Assembly (NCBI GenBank): GCA_963709665.1
Contig: CAVPWU010000002.1
Span: 1,426,001-1,490,000 of the forward strand
Source: DASZIT01 sp963709665
GTDB taxonomy: Bacteria; Actinomycetota; Acidimicrobiia; Acidimicrobiales; RAAP-2
DNA: 64,000 nt
Direction of reading: 5' to 3'
Positions within the stretch are counted from its first letter, which is position 1. Each line of letters opens with the position of its first letter. The notes beneath the pieces are model-generated. The model did not search any database, was not told the DNA's origin, and worked only from the letters and a program-made list of their open reading frames with translations. A program made the position numbers and the translations under genes. Of the stretch, positions 34,685 through 43,873 are shown in pieces.

Positions 34685-36357
34685 CGCTCGGCCACCAGTA
34701 GGCAGGCGTCGTCCTCGGCGGCCTGGGACGGCATCCCGTCGAGGATGAACGTGCAGGCGTCACCCAGCCCCGGGTGCCGGAAGCTCTGTTCGGCCAGGAT
34801 CATCAGGTGGGCCAGCCCGATGTCGAGGTCGACGTGGCGGCGCTCGTAGAGCCCGTCGGTGAACAGGAACATGCGGGCGCCGTTGGCCAGCACGAAGCGG
34901 TGCTCGCCGTCGCCGTCGGCCGGCGACGGGCCTGTCCAGCCGATCGGCCGCACCGGTCGACCGGTCAGGTGGAACGAGTGCCCGGGGCCCCGGACCACGA
35001 TCGGGGCCGGATGGCCGGCCGACGCCCAGGTCACCTCGCCCGACCCGAGATCGATCTCGGCGCAGACGATGGTGGCCAGCGCCTCCGGCTCCTGGGTGGC
35101 GATGAGGTGGCTCAGCTGGTTCAGTGATTCGAGGGGGCCGCTGCCGGAGAAGAGGTGGGCCCGGAGGGCGTTGCGCATCTGGGCGGTGAGGGCGGCCGCC
35201 CCGATCCCGTGTCCGGCCACATCGCCGACCACCAGGGCGGTCTTCCCACTCTCGAGCTCGAAGGCGTCGTACCAGTCCCCGCCGATCTGGCCGCCCCCGC
35301 TGGCCGGCCGGTAGCCGGCGGCCAGGCGGAGCTCCTCCGAGTCGGGCAGCGTGCCGGGCAGGGCGGCTGCCTGCAGGGCGCGGGCGGTCTCGTGCTGACT
35401 CTCGACATGGTCGGCCGCCACCAGGGCCACCGACACGTGCGACGCCACGTCCACCATCAGCTCCATGTCCGGGTCGGAGAAGTCCTCGCCGGTGGTGCGG
35501 GTCATGGTGATGACCGCCTCGACGGCGCCGCCCACGATCACCGGGGTGATCAGCCCGGGACCGTCCCCGAGCAGGCGCAGGGTACGGCCGTAGGCGGTGC
35601 TGGCGATGCTGTCGTCGAGGTCCTTGTTGATGCTCTCGACCAGGTGGCTCATCCGGAGTGGCCGGCCGCTCCGGTACACCACGACGCCGGGGGAGGGACC
35701 CGAGTAGACGTGCGGATAGGAGCCCACCAGCCGCTGGGCCAGTTCGTTCCGTGCGGCGTCGACGTGTCGTGCCGCCACCCGGACGAGGGCATCGTCGCCC
35801 GGCACGATGATGGTGCACCAGTCGGCCAGCTCCGGGACCAGGACCTCGGTGAGCCGGTGGAGGACCTCGAGGCGGTCCCCGGCGTCCACCAGGCGTTCGG
35901 CCACCACCGTCAGCAACCGGGACCCGCCGGTGGGGGCATCCCCATCGCCACCGTTGGCCGTCCGTCGGCCTCCCTCGACCTGACGTCGGCCGCCGACCGA
36001 GAGGTAGAGGTGCAGGCCGTGGGGAGCCGGCCAGGTGTGCACCTCCATCCGGGACTCGAGTGGTGGCACGTACTCCTCGAACACCAGCGGCCCCCCGGCC
36101 GACAGGGCCCGGCGGAGCTGGGCTTCGAACCCGCGGCCGGCGAACACGGGGAAGGAGAGCAGGCTCGTTCCCGTGAGCTCCTCCCGTGCGCGTCGCAGCA
36201 GCCGGGCACCCTCGATGTTCACCTCGACGATGCCGAAGTCGGCGTCGATCGAATAGAAGGCGTGCGGCATGGTGTCGAGGGCATGGCGGAGGCCGTCGCC
36301 GCCCGCTCGGGTCCCGGCCGGTCGGCCCCTCGACTCGTCAGGATGGCGGTCGGTCAT
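34678..36357 (-). CDS. PAS-GAF-SpoIIE serine phosphatase
   Basis: A 559-residue signalling phosphatase. A PAS-like domain covers about residues 25-120 (HALDTMPHAFYSIDADFGIVEVNIEGARLLRRAREEL), a GAF domain about 150-310 (LHRLTEVLVPELADWCTII ... TGEDFSDPDMELMVDVASHVSVAL), and the PP2C-type SpoIIE domain about 330-555. The phosphatase metal ligands are in GGDWYDAFEL and VVGDVAGHGIGAAALTAQMRNALRA, with MFLFTDGLYERR and EDDACLLVAER near the end. Such RsbU-like enzymes dephosphorylate STAS proteins in response to signals sensed by PAS/GAF. ATG start with GAGGGTGGGT upstream. Confidence 0.93.
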   Translation of the reverse strand: MTDRHPDESRGRPAGTRAGGDGLRHALDTMPHAFYSIDADFGIVEVNIEGARLLRRAREELTGTSLLSFPVFAGRGFEAQLRRALSAGGPLVFEEYVPPLESRMEVHTWPAPHGLHLYLSVGGRRQVEGGRRTANGGDGDAPTGGSRLLTVVAERLVDAGDRLEVLHRLTEVLVPELADWCTIIVPGDDALVRVAARHVDAARNELAQRLVGSYPHVYSGPSPGVVVYRSGRPLRMSHLVESINKDLDDSIASTAYGRTLRLLGDGPGLITPVIVGGAVEAVITMTRTTGEDFSDPDMELMVDVASHVSVALVAADHVESQHETARALQAAALPGTLPDSEELRLAAGYRPASGGGQIGGDWYDAFELESGKTALVVGDVAGHGIGAAALTAQMRNALRAHLFSGSGPLESLNQLSHLIATQEPEALATIVCAEIDLGSGEVTWASAGHPAPIVVRGPGHSFHLTGRPVRPIGWTGPSPADGDGEHRFVLANGARMFLFTDGLYERRHVDLDIGLAHLMILAEQSFRHPGLGDACTFILDGMPSQAAEDDACLLVAERQ

Positions 36358-36618
36358 ACCCACCCTCGTCAATTGGACGGCAGCGAAAACCACCTGGGGA
36401 ACGGAGCACTCCTGTCGGAGCGTAGCCCCCGGACCCGGAAACGGACCGCAGCCGGTCACCGGAGATGCCGGCGGTCGATGGCCGACGCACTCTCCGGACG
36501 GTGGGCCCGCCCTCCCCACGGCGGTTCGGGAGGTCCACCGGCTCCCATCGCCCGTTGCGAGTACAGTCGGCCCCGGACCCGGTGGTGGCGGCGGCCACCC
36601 GGGAGAATCGAGCGTGCC

Positions 36619-38436
36619 ATGACGGCGGTAGCGGAACCGGGGGTCTCCCGGAGAACCTGGTGGCGGTGGGCCGCCCTGGTGATGGGGGCCGCGTTGCTCC
36701 TCGGCATGACAGTGACCGCCGGCGGGACGGCCTCGGCGGCGACGGTCGGGTCGACCGGCCCGGCACCGCACCGGAGCCACATCGACGTCGGGCCGGGGGC
36801 CGGCTACTGGCTGGTGGCCGCCGACGGCGGGCTCTTCTCCTACGGGGCGGCGGCGTTCCACGGCTCCACCGGAGGCACGACCATCAGTGCCCCCATCGTG
36901 GGGATGGCGGCCATGCCGGACGGGGGCGGCTACTGGGAGGTGGGGGCCGACGGCGGGGTCTACGCCTTCGGGGACGCCCTCTTCTACGGCGGGACGTTCG
37001 CCGACCCGTCGGCCAAGCCGACCGTCGGCATGGCGGCCACCCCCGACGGACGCGGCTACTGGCTGGTGGGGACCGACGGTGGCATCTTCGCCTTCGGGGA
37101 CGCCACCTTCTACGGCTCCACCGGCGGGCTCATCCTCAACAAGCCCATCGTGGGGATGGCGGCCACCCCCGACGGCCACGGCTACTGGCTGGTGGCCTCC
37201 GACGGCGGCATCTTCACGTTCGGTGACGCCCACTTCTACGGCTCCACCGGCGGGGTGACCCTCAACAAGCCGGTGGTGGGCATGGCCTCCACCCCCGACG
37301 GGGGCGGCTACTGGCTGGTGGCCTCCGACGGTGGCATCTTCTCCTTCGGGGACGCCACCTTCTACGGCTCCACCGGTGGGATGACCCTCAACAAGCCGGT
37401 GGTGGGCATGGCCTCCACCCTCGACGGCCTGGGCTACTACCTGGTGGCCGCCGACGGCGGCATCTTCTCCTACGGGGATGCCGTCTTCTACGGCTCCACC
37501 GGCGGCCTGACCCTCAACCAGCCGATCGTGGGCATGGCGGTCAGCCCCAGCCATTCCACCGTCATCTCCACCTACGACCTGACCGACGTGTCCTGCCCCA
37601 CCACCACCTTCTGCATGGCGGTCGACGCCGGCGGGAACGCCATCGCCTACCAGGGAGGGCAGTGGTCGGCCCCGGTCCGGATCGACACCTCGGGCGGACT
37701 CGACAGCGTGTCGTGCCCCTCCACCACCTACTGCCTGGCGGTCAGCGCCGCCCAGCACGGCTTTTCGGTGTACGACGGCTCGACGTGGACGACCTTGGCC
37801 AAGCCCCCGAGCTTCATCACCAGTGACTTCGCCAGCGTGTCGTGCTCCGTGCTCGAGGGGATCTACGGCTGCGCCGCCGTCTCGGCCAGCACCGGCAAGG
37901 TGGCCATCTACTACGCCAGCTACCCGGTGGCCGCCGACCGGTGGGACGAGTTCATCGGACCCAACGGCGCCCTGGGCGGCGTGAGCGGCGCCCGGGCCCT
38001 CTCCTGCGCCTTCGACGCCGCCAACGTCTACGACTGCCTGGTCCTCAGCGGCAACGGCACCTACCAGACCGGCTCCAACGGCAACCTCAACCCCCTGGGC
38101 TTCGTGCTGGCCAACGGGAGCGCCAGCGTGTCGTGCCCGACCGCCACCTTCTGCATGGCCGGCGGGCGCTCCAGTGGGAGCACCTTCACCTTCAACGGCT
38201 CGGCGTTCACCACGCTGGCCGCCTCGTTCGCGCCGACCGGGATCTCCTGCACCGGGACGTTCTGTGCGGCCACCAACGGGTCGGAGGTCTACACCTCCAC
38301 CGGCGGTGGCGCCTGGTCGGCGGGGGTGCCCTTCGACCCGTCGAACGACGCGGTGGGGCTGTCGTGCGCGTCCTCCACCTTCTGTGCGGTGATCGGCTCG
38401 GCCGGGGACGCCTACCTGATCAACCCCTCGGCCTGA
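36619..38436 (+). CDS. Secreted propeller-like repeat protein (GYWLVAxDGGIFxFGDA repeats)
   Basis: A 605-residue exported protein. A Tat- or Sec-like signal peptide (SRRTWWRWAALVMGAALLLGM) ends near residue 41 (ASA). Then about seven tandem repeats of roughly 48 residues follow, each with GYWLVAxDGGIFxFGDAxFYGSTGG and a VGMAxTPDG link. The C-terminal half has Cys-bearing repeats of the type VSCPSTTYCLAV/VSCPTATFCMAGG that are probably disulfide-locked blades. A multi-bladed beta-propeller on the cell surface is the likely form; function unknown. A second gene with the same repeats lies at 54332-55942. Confidence 0.85.
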   Translation: MTAVAEPGVSRRTWWRWAALVMGAALLLGMTVTAGGTASAATVGSTGPAPHRSHIDVGPGAGYWLVAADGGLFSYGAAAFHGSTGGTTISAPIVGMAAMPDGGGYWEVGADGGVYAFGDALFYGGTFADPSAKPTVGMAATPDGRGYWLVGTDGGIFAFGDATFYGSTGGLILNKPIVGMAATPDGHGYWLVASDGGIFTFGDAHFYGSTGGVTLNKPVVGMASTPDGGGYWLVASDGGIFSFGDATFYGSTGGMTLNKPVVGMASTLDGLGYYLVAADGGIFSYGDAVFYGSTGGLTLNQPIVGMAVSPSHSTVISTYDLTDVSCPTTTFCMAVDAGGNAIAYQGGQWSAPVRIDTSGGLDSVSCPSTTYCLAVSAAQHGFSVYDGSTWTTLAKPPSFITSDFASVSCSVLEGIYGCAAVSASTGKVAIYYASYPVAADRWDEFIGPNGALGGVSGARALSCAFDAANVYDCLVLSGNGTYQTGSNGNLNPLGFVLANGSASVSCPTATFCMAGGRSSGSTFTFNGSAFTTLAASFAPTGISCTGTFCAATNGSEVYTSTGGGAWSAGVPFDPSNDAVGLSCASSTFCAVIGSAGDAYLINPSA

Positions 38437-38457
38437 GCCGCCCCTCGGCCTGAGCCG
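38424..38457. repeat. Tandem 17-bp duplication at the 3' end of the repeat-protein gene
   Basis: The unit cccctcggcctgagccg occurs twice in a row (38424-38440, 38441-38457) followed by a partial third. The first unit contains the stop codon of the propeller-like gene, so the duplication leaves the protein unchanged. Confidence 0.8.
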
Positions 38458-38596
38458 CCCCTCGGCCCCTCGATCCCCCGCTCCGGCCGTCCCCGGCCGG
38501 GCGGCGTCCGTTAGCCGCCGGCCGGACGGGGTAGGAGAGACGCCTGGTCCGTGAGGTCCGCCACCACCGGTGGACCCATCAGGCGTGAGGAGTGGC

Positions 38597-39358
38597 GTGA
38601 TCGAGCGAAGTCGCGAGGCGGAGGCGTTCCTGGAGACCGCCCACGCCACCCATCCGGCGGCCGTGAGCGCCTGCACCGGCTGGACGGCCCACGAGGTCGT
38701 GGCCCACGTCACCGGCATCGCCATCGAGGTCGCCGGGCATCTCGAGCCGTATCTCCGGGGTGACCCCGTCCCCGAGACCCGCAGCTTCGAGGTGCGGGAG
38801 GCCCCGCTGCGGGCCCTGCCGCACCCCCGGCTGCTGGTCCGGCTGGAGGCCGACGAGGAGCGCATGCGGGCGCTGGTCGACGAGGTGGTGGCGAAGGATC
38901 CGTCCACCACCATCGCCTGGACCGGGCGGCGGATGGAGGTGGCGAAGTTCATCCCCCACCTCCGCAACGAGCACGCCCTCCACCGGTGGGACCTGGTCGG
39001 CGACGGCGACCGCCTGGACCTGCTCGGGCAGTCGGACCTGGTGGACCACTCGGTGTCGGTCCTCGGCCGGATCCTGCTGGTGGCCGGCCGTACCCACGAC
39101 CCCGCCCCGGACACCGACTTCCGGGTCCGGCTGCGCGCACCGGGGGCGCCGGATCTGCTCGTCGTCGTCCAGGGAGGCCGGGCGGGCCTGGTCCGGGAGG
39201 AGGGGGACGCCGGCGAGGACGTGCCGACCGTGCACCTGGACGCCGCCGCCAGGCATCTCCTCATCTGGGGTCGGCGGCCGGCGGGAGCCGGTCGCATGTG
39301 CAGTCACCTGGCGCCGTCCGACCTCGCCCGCCTCCAGGCCCTCCTGGCCGGGTACTGA
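38597..39358 (+). CDS. Mycothiol-dependent maleylpyruvate isomerase N-terminal/DinB-like protein
   Basis: A 253-residue DinB/MDMPI-superfamily protein. The N-terminal helical bundle contains CTGWTAHEVVAHVTGIAIEVAGHLEPYLRG near residue 25, with the His characteristic of the metal site, and HLRNEHALHRWDLVGDGDRLDLL near 120 with further His/Asp ligands. A C-terminal sterol-carrier-like part follows (DAAARHLLIWGRRPAG). Members use mycothiol or similar thiols in detoxification; the actual reaction here is unknown. GTG at 38597 is chosen for its GAGGAG site. Confidence 0.8.
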   Translation: MIERSREAEAFLETAHATHPAAVSACTGWTAHEVVAHVTGIAIEVAGHLEPYLRGDPVPETRSFEVREAPLRALPHPRLLVRLEADEERMRALVDEVVAKDPSTTIAWTGRRMEVAKFIPHLRNEHALHRWDLVGDGDRLDLLGQSDLVDHSVSVLGRILLVAGRTHDPAPDTDFRVRLRAPGAPDLLVVVQGGRAGLVREEGDAGEDVPTVHLDAAARHLLIWGRRPAGAGRMCSHLAPSDLARLQALLAGY

Positions 39359-39619
39359 CCGGGGCCCGGCGCCGGGGTCCGGGTGCGGGCCTCCGGACGG
39401 GGCCACCGTCCCCACCGGTCACCGACCGGGGATCCCCGACGGCACCCAGCGCGGCGACGCCCACGCGCCGGGTGCCAGTTCCGCTGACTCGACTCCCACC
39501 CGTCCATTCGACCGTGGAAGTTCAGCCTCCATTCACCGATCGGACAGGTGGCCCTAAAACGTCGTTCACCTGCCTCCCGTAGGTTCCGAGGTGTCCCCGA
39601 GTCCCCCGAAGGAGATGCC

Positions 39620-41383
39620 ATGCGCCTGCCCGTCCCCCTCCGTCGACCGCGCTCCGGTGCCCTGGTGGCGGTGGCCGCCCTCGCCGCCGTCGTGGCCATC
39701 CCGACCTCCGCACTGGCCGGGGCCGACCCCTCGGCTCCCGGTGGTGGCGGCTACCCGGGCGGCCGGTCCGTTCCCCTGCTGCCCGGCAACCTGATCGTCG
39801 CCACCAGCACCTACCACAACGACCCGGACATCGTCCCGGGCGTCACCCAGCTCCCCCCGGGCTGCAGCAGCGCGGCGGGGGCCGACGATCCCTGCGGCAC
39901 GGCGGTGACCGGCGGGAGCTACCCGCAGGTCTTCAACAACGACACCGTGGACGGCAGCTTCGGGATCACCTCCAAGCTGCTGTTGAACCAGATCACGCCG
40001 TGGGGGGCGCCGGTCAGCACCATCGAGGTCCCCAACAGCACCGAGCCCGGCGTCACCCCGGGACACGACCAGATGGTCACCAGCTTCTCCTCCAAGTCGG
40101 AGCTGGCACTGAACCTCTCGACCAGCGGCCGGTACGTGACCTTCATGGGCTACAACGCCTCGGTCGGTGCCATCGACGTCTCCAACGCCAACACCCCCGG
40201 CGACATCGACCCCACCAGCGCCGACCCCGGCGCCTACTACCGGGTGGTGGGCCAGCTGGGCCAGGACGGGAAGCTCCAGCTCACCGAGACCAACGCCTTC
40301 TCGGGCGACAACGGTCGGGCGGCCATCCTCAACGACGAGCCGGGCGCCGATCTCTACTACGCCGCCGGCAACGCCGGGAACGGGTCCAACCCGGAGCCGC
40401 AGGGCGTGGTGACCGGAGCCGGCGCCCAGCTGATCCAGCCCTCGACCCTGCCGGAGTCCGCCCAGAGCCCCGCCCAGCCCACGCCGGTCGGCAGCTTCAA
40501 CGTGCTGCAACTCGGCGATGCGGCGGACAAGCTGGCCAAGGACGACAACTTCCGTGGCCTGACCATCTTCGACAACGTCCTCTACTACACCAAGGGCAGC
40601 GGGGGTAACGGGGTCGACACCGTCTACTTCGTCGACACCACCGGCAAGGCGTGCCCCTCCGGGGTCGGGGTGCCCCAGCCGGGGGCGAAGCTGCCGACCT
40701 CCTCCGACATCTCCTACGTGGCCAACCTGGGGAACGCGGCGGCGGGCAAAAAGCCCATCCCGGGGCTGTCGCCGGAGAACATGTGCATCCTGCAGGGGTT
40801 CCCGACCAGCCTGGCCACCGGGGCCACCGACGCCAGCGACTATCCCTTCGGGATCTGGTTCGCCAACCCCCACACCCTGTACGTGGCCGACGAGGGTGCC
40901 GGTGACAACACCTACTCGGCGACCACCGGCACCTACACGGCGGCGGCCGCCTCCACCACGGCCGGGCTGCAGAAGTGGACCTTCGACACCGCCACCGGGC
41001 AGTGGAACCTGGCCTACACCCTGTCGTCGGGCCTCGACCTCGGCCAGCCGTACACCGTGCCCGGGTACCCGACCGGGGACAACTCGGGCCCGGGCGGGTC
41101 CGGCCTGCCCTGGGCACCGGCCACCGGCGGGCTCCGGAACATCACCGGTCGGGTCAACCCGAACGGGACGGCCACCATCTGGGCGGAGACGTCGACGGTC
41201 AGCGGCAGTGGCGACCAGGGCGCCGACCCGAACGCCCTGGTGGCGGTGACCGACGACCTCGGCGCCACCACGGCTCCCTCGTGGGAGCACTTCCGGACGG
41301 TGGTGCGACCCTCCAACGGCACCGTCGTCCGGGGCGTCTCGTTCACTCCGGGCACCGGGACCTCGGCCCACGGGGGCTGGTAG
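39620..41383 (+). CDS. Secreted protein of unknown function (587 aa)
   Basis: A large exported protein. The start ATG follows GAAGGAG; an N-terminal signal peptide (MRLPVPLRRPRSGALVAVAA ... TSALAGA) is cleaved near residue 36. The mature part is rich in Gly, Asn, Thr and aromatic residues, with motifs suggestive of beta-propeller strands (GQLGQDGKLQLTETNAFSG, FRGLTIFDNVLYYTKGSGGN, NPHTLYVADEGAGDNTYS, LQKWTFDTATGQWNLAYTL). Similar proteins occur singly in environmental bacteria; no catalytic motif is seen. It is followed by a strong hairpin at 41414. Confidence 0.85.
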   Translation: MRLPVPLRRPRSGALVAVAALAAVVAIPTSALAGADPSAPGGGGYPGGRSVPLLPGNLIVATSTYHNDPDIVPGVTQLPPGCSSAAGADDPCGTAVTGGSYPQVFNNDTVDGSFGITSKLLLNQITPWGAPVSTIEVPNSTEPGVTPGHDQMVTSFSSKSELALNLSTSGRYVTFMGYNASVGAIDVSNANTPGDIDPTSADPGAYYRVVGQLGQDGKLQLTETNAFSGDNGRAAILNDEPGADLYYAAGNAGNGSNPEPQGVVTGAGAQLIQPSTLPESAQSPAQPTPVGSFNVLQLGDAADKLAKDDNFRGLTIFDNVLYYTKGSGGNGVDTVYFVDTTGKACPSGVGVPQPGAKLPTSSDISYVANLGNAAAGKKPIPGLSPENMCILQGFPTSLATGATDASDYPFGIWFANPHTLYVADEGAGDNTYSATTGTYTAAAASTTAGLQKWTFDTATGQWNLAYTLSSGLDLGQPYTVPGYPTGDNSGPGGSGLPWAPATGGLRNITGRVNPNGTATIWAETSTVSGSGDQGADPNALVAVTDDLGATTAPSWEHFRTVVRPSNGTVVRGVSFTPGTGTSAHGGW

Positions 41384-41413
41384 CGGGCGCCTGACCGTCA
41401 CCGTCACCGTCGT

Positions 41414-41446
41414 CACGGGCTCCCGGGGTCGCCGTGGGAGCCCGTG
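41414..41446 (+). terminator. Hairpin terminator after the secreted protein gene
   Basis: A perfect 11-bp stem, CACGGGCTCCC (41414-41424) with GGGAGCCCGTG (41436-41446), and an 11-nt loop, 30 bp beyond the stop codon. No U-tract follows, as is usual in high-GC actinobacteria. Confidence 0.7.
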
Positions 41447-41489
41447 GCAATTGCGGCCTCCGGAGGCCTCGGCGAGGGCCGTCGGGAGA

Positions 41490-41535
41490 AAGCTGCAACC
41501 GTTCAGAGCACCGACGGGTGTGTATTGGTAGGAAG
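41490..41535 (+). promoter_or_regulatory. Candidate ECF-type promoter upstream of the sigma factor gene
   Basis: A GCAACC hexamer at 41495-41500 has the AAC core typical of ECF -35 elements, and the DNA 17-35 bp downstream is less GC-rich (gtgtgtattggtaggaag). It precedes the SigE-family gene by about 85 bp, so autoregulation is possible. Spacing to a -10 is uncertain. Confidence 0.3.
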
Positions 41536-41584
41536 AGGGCTTCCAGGACACCGGATCGGTCGACTCTGAGCGGGGGCACGCACG

Positions 41585-42088
41585 TTGACAGGCAGGGACG
41601 AGGGCGAGGCGTCGTTCGACGCCTTCTTCGACGCCTCCTGGCCCCGCCTGCAGTCGCAGGCCTATGTCCTCACCGGTAGTCCGGAGCTGGCGCAGGACCT
41701 CACGCAGGAGGCCTTGCTGCGGGCATGGAGGCACTGGGGGAGGATCGCCACCTACGACAGCCCGGAGGCGTGGACCCGGAAGGTCCTCCACAACCTCTGC
41801 ATCCAGTCGTGGCAGCGGTCGAGCCGGGTGAGCTCCAAGCACGAGCTGCGCCCGGCCGCCGAGATCCCCGAGCGTCACGAGGAGATCGCCCAGGCCATGC
41901 GCTCGCTCCCGGGCGAACAGGCCCGGGCGCTCCTGCTCCACGACGGCCTCGACATGAGCGTCGCCGACGTCGCCGCCGAGCTCGACGTCCCCGAGGGCAC
42001 GGTGAAGTCGTGGCTCAGCCGGTCACGGAAGGTGGTGCGCTCCCGGCTGGAGCGGATCGACCAGATGCAACTTCGAGGTGAGCGATGA
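41585..42088 (+). CDS. SigE-family ECF RNA polymerase sigma factor
   Basis: A 167-residue sigma-70 family protein. Region 2 is FDASWPRLQSQAYVLTGSPELAQDLTQEALLRAWRHWGRI with the WTRKVLHNL helix near residue 64, and region 4 is MRSLPGEQARALLLHDGLDMSVADVAAELDVPEGTVKSWLSRSRKVVRSRL near 105-155. TTG start. The next gene begins inside its stop codon (ATGA), the standard arrangement for an ECF factor and its membrane-bound regulator. Confidence 0.93.
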   Translation: MTGRDEGEASFDAFFDASWPRLQSQAYVLTGSPELAQDLTQEALLRAWRHWGRIATYDSPEAWTRKVLHNLCIQSWQRSSRVSSKHELRPAAEIPERHEEIAQAMRSLPGEQARALLLHDGLDMSVADVAAELDVPEGTVKSWLSRSRKVVRSRLERIDQMQLRGER

Positions 42089-42978
42089 CCATGACCGGTG
42101 CCGATGACGAGGTACGTCCCGCCATCCGGGAGATGCTCCGGGCCGGCGAGCTCCCGCCTCCCCCACTGACCGGGATCGAGCTCCGCCTGCGATCGAAGCG
42201 GGGCCCGTCGTCGAGGCTCGACGTCAAGGTCCTGGTGGCGGCCGCCGCGGTGGCGATCCTGGTGGTGCTGGCCTTCACCGCCGGGCCGCTGCGCACCGAC
42301 CACCGAGCGGCATCGCCGGGTCGGTCGACCACCATCCCCCTCGGATGGGCCACCTACTCCGCCTACGGCGTGCAGATCTCCGTGCCGAGGAGCTGGTCGG
42401 TGCAGTACTTCGGGCAGTGCCCGGACGGGCAGAAGCCCGGCACCCTCTTCATCGGCACCTCCCAGTTCGGCGACTTCTGCCCCACCTACTCGAACATCGG
42501 CGTGGTCGCCGTCTACCGGACCCCCGGCATGGAGTCCGTTCCCTACGACCCGGCGGTGCACTTTGCGGTGGTCCACGGCCTCGGCGTCGAGGAGGACAAC
42601 ACCTCGTCACCGCGCTCCTGGACCGTGCCTGCGCCCGGGGCGACCGTTCGTGCCTCCGGGCCGGGCTCCGTCGCCGTGCTCAAGACCCTGGCGCCGGCCA
42701 CGAAGGAGGCCACCCCCGCCGAGGGGATCGCCTCCGGCACGGTGCAGCTGATCGCGCTGGGCACCACCCCCGTGACCGGGAGGGTCGAGGTCACCGACCT
42801 CCACACGGGGAAGCGGCGCACGGTCCTGGCCATCGATGGCGCGTTCTCGTTCGGGGGGGCGCCCGGGCCGTACCGGCTGACCATCAACGACGGGTCGGCC
42901 CCCTGCGGGCCGGTGACGGTCACCGTGCAGGCCGGCCAGCGGGTGACCGCCCCGCCGATCGACTGCCAGGGCGAGTAG
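42085..42978 (+). CDS. Membrane-anchored partner of the ECF sigma factor (putative anti-sigma factor)
   Basis: A 297-residue protein with a short cytoplasmic N-terminus (residues 1-50), one transmembrane helix (VLVAAAAVAILVVLAFTAG near 52-70) and an extracytoplasmic part. The N-terminal stretch lacks a recognisable zinc anti-sigma motif, so the anti-sigma role rests on its 4-nt overlap with the sigma gene and its topology. The outer part ends in a carboxypeptidase-regulatory-like strand set (GRVEVTDLHTGKRRTVLAIDGAFSFGGAPGPYRLTI). Confidence 0.75.
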   Translation: MTMTGADDEVRPAIREMLRAGELPPPPLTGIELRLRSKRGPSSRLDVKVLVAAAAVAILVVLAFTAGPLRTDHRAASPGRSTTIPLGWATYSAYGVQISVPRSWSVQYFGQCPDGQKPGTLFIGTSQFGDFCPTYSNIGVVAVYRTPGMESVPYDPAVHFAVVHGLGVEEDNTSSPRSWTVPAPGATVRASGPGSVAVLKTLAPATKEATPAEGIASGTVQLIALGTTPVTGRVEVTDLHTGKRRTVLAIDGAFSFGGAPGPYRLTINDGSAPCGPVTVTVQAGQRVTAPPIDCQGE

Positions 42979-43024
42979 GCGGCGGTGAGGTCCAGCCCCG
43001 CACCGCCCCGCCCCCGGGGGGTGA

Positions 43025-43798
43025 TCAGGCGGTGCGGTCGATCTGCTCGAGGAGCGCCCCGGCCTGCCGGGTCCGCTCGTGGTCGGCGCCGTAGCACTCG
43101 GTGGTCCGGACCACCAGGGACGAGGCCAGGATCCTGGCCTCGTCGAGGTTGCCCTCCTCGTAGAGGAGGCGGGTGAGGTCCCGGAGGCTGGCGATGGTCA
43201 GCGGGTCGGCCTCGCCGAGGATCCGGCTGCGGATGTCGAGGCACACCCGGATCGACTCCAGGGCCGCCTCGGTCAGGCCGCACTGTGCCTCGGCGCGGGC
43301 CAGGATGGTCATGTAGTTGGCCAGCTCGTCGGAGTCCTCGCCCAGGACCTCCTCGGACGCCTGCACCGCATCGGTGAGGATGGACAGGGCCTCGTCGGGT
43401 CGCTCGAGGTGCCCCAGAATCAGCCCCTCCCATACCTGGACCTTCAGGTACCGGGGGTCCTTGCTCCCCTGGAGGCGTCGGTAGGTGCGGGCCAGCTGGC
43501 GGTAGACCTCGAGGGCCGACTCCCACCGCTCGAGGTCGAACAGGGTGGCCGCCACCTGCTCCTTGATCCCGATGGCGAAGGGGTCGTCGGCCCCGTACCG
43601 GTCGCTGATGGCCCGCTGCACCCGCATCTGGAGGTCCAGGGCGTCCACCGTCCGGCCCTCCGCCTTCAGGCTGCGTGCCTCCTTCAGCAGGGACACCGCC
43701 GCCCGCCGGCTCAGACGGGTGGGGCTACGGCCGATCCGACGGAAGGTCTTCCCGTACGGATCGTCGCCGGTGAAGGGATCAGGAGCCGCCTCGGTCAC
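43025..43798 (-). CDS. Tetratricopeptide-repeat protein
   Basis: A 257-residue soluble helical protein with four to five TPR units of about 42 residues, for example ALDLQMRVQRAISDRYGADDPFAI, SALEVYRQLARTYRRLQGSKDP, ALSILTDAVQASEEVLGEDSDELA and ALESIRVCLDIRSRILGEADPLTI. The spacing resembles kinesin-light-chain-type TPRs (GEDS/GEAD turns). It should be a protein-interaction scaffold; no partner is suggested by the neighbours. GTG start. Confidence 0.85.
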   Translation of the reverse strand: MTEAAPDPFTGDDPYGKTFRRIGRSPTRLSRRAAVSLLKEARSLKAEGRTVDALDLQMRVQRAISDRYGADDPFAIGIKEQVAATLFDLERWESALEVYRQLARTYRRLQGSKDPRYLKVQVWEGLILGHLERPDEALSILTDAVQASEEVLGEDSDELANYMTILARAEAQCGLTEAALESIRVCLDIRSRILGEADPLTIASLRDLTRLLYEEGNLDEARILASSLVVRTTECYGADHERTRQAGALLEQIDRTA

Positions 43799-43873
43799 AT
43801 CAGGAGCCTACGGCGAGGAGGGGAAGGGTCGGAAACCGGGTACCGGGCCCCCGGATCCGGTGGTGCCCCGCCC

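Noticed and set aside
34678..39297. A 1539-codon open frame on the minus strand
   Set aside because: Only its last 560 codons (from 36357) encode a recognisable protein. The rest is antisense to the repeat protein and DinB-like genes and has the low-complexity Gly/Arg/Pro composition of a GC-rich shadow frame.
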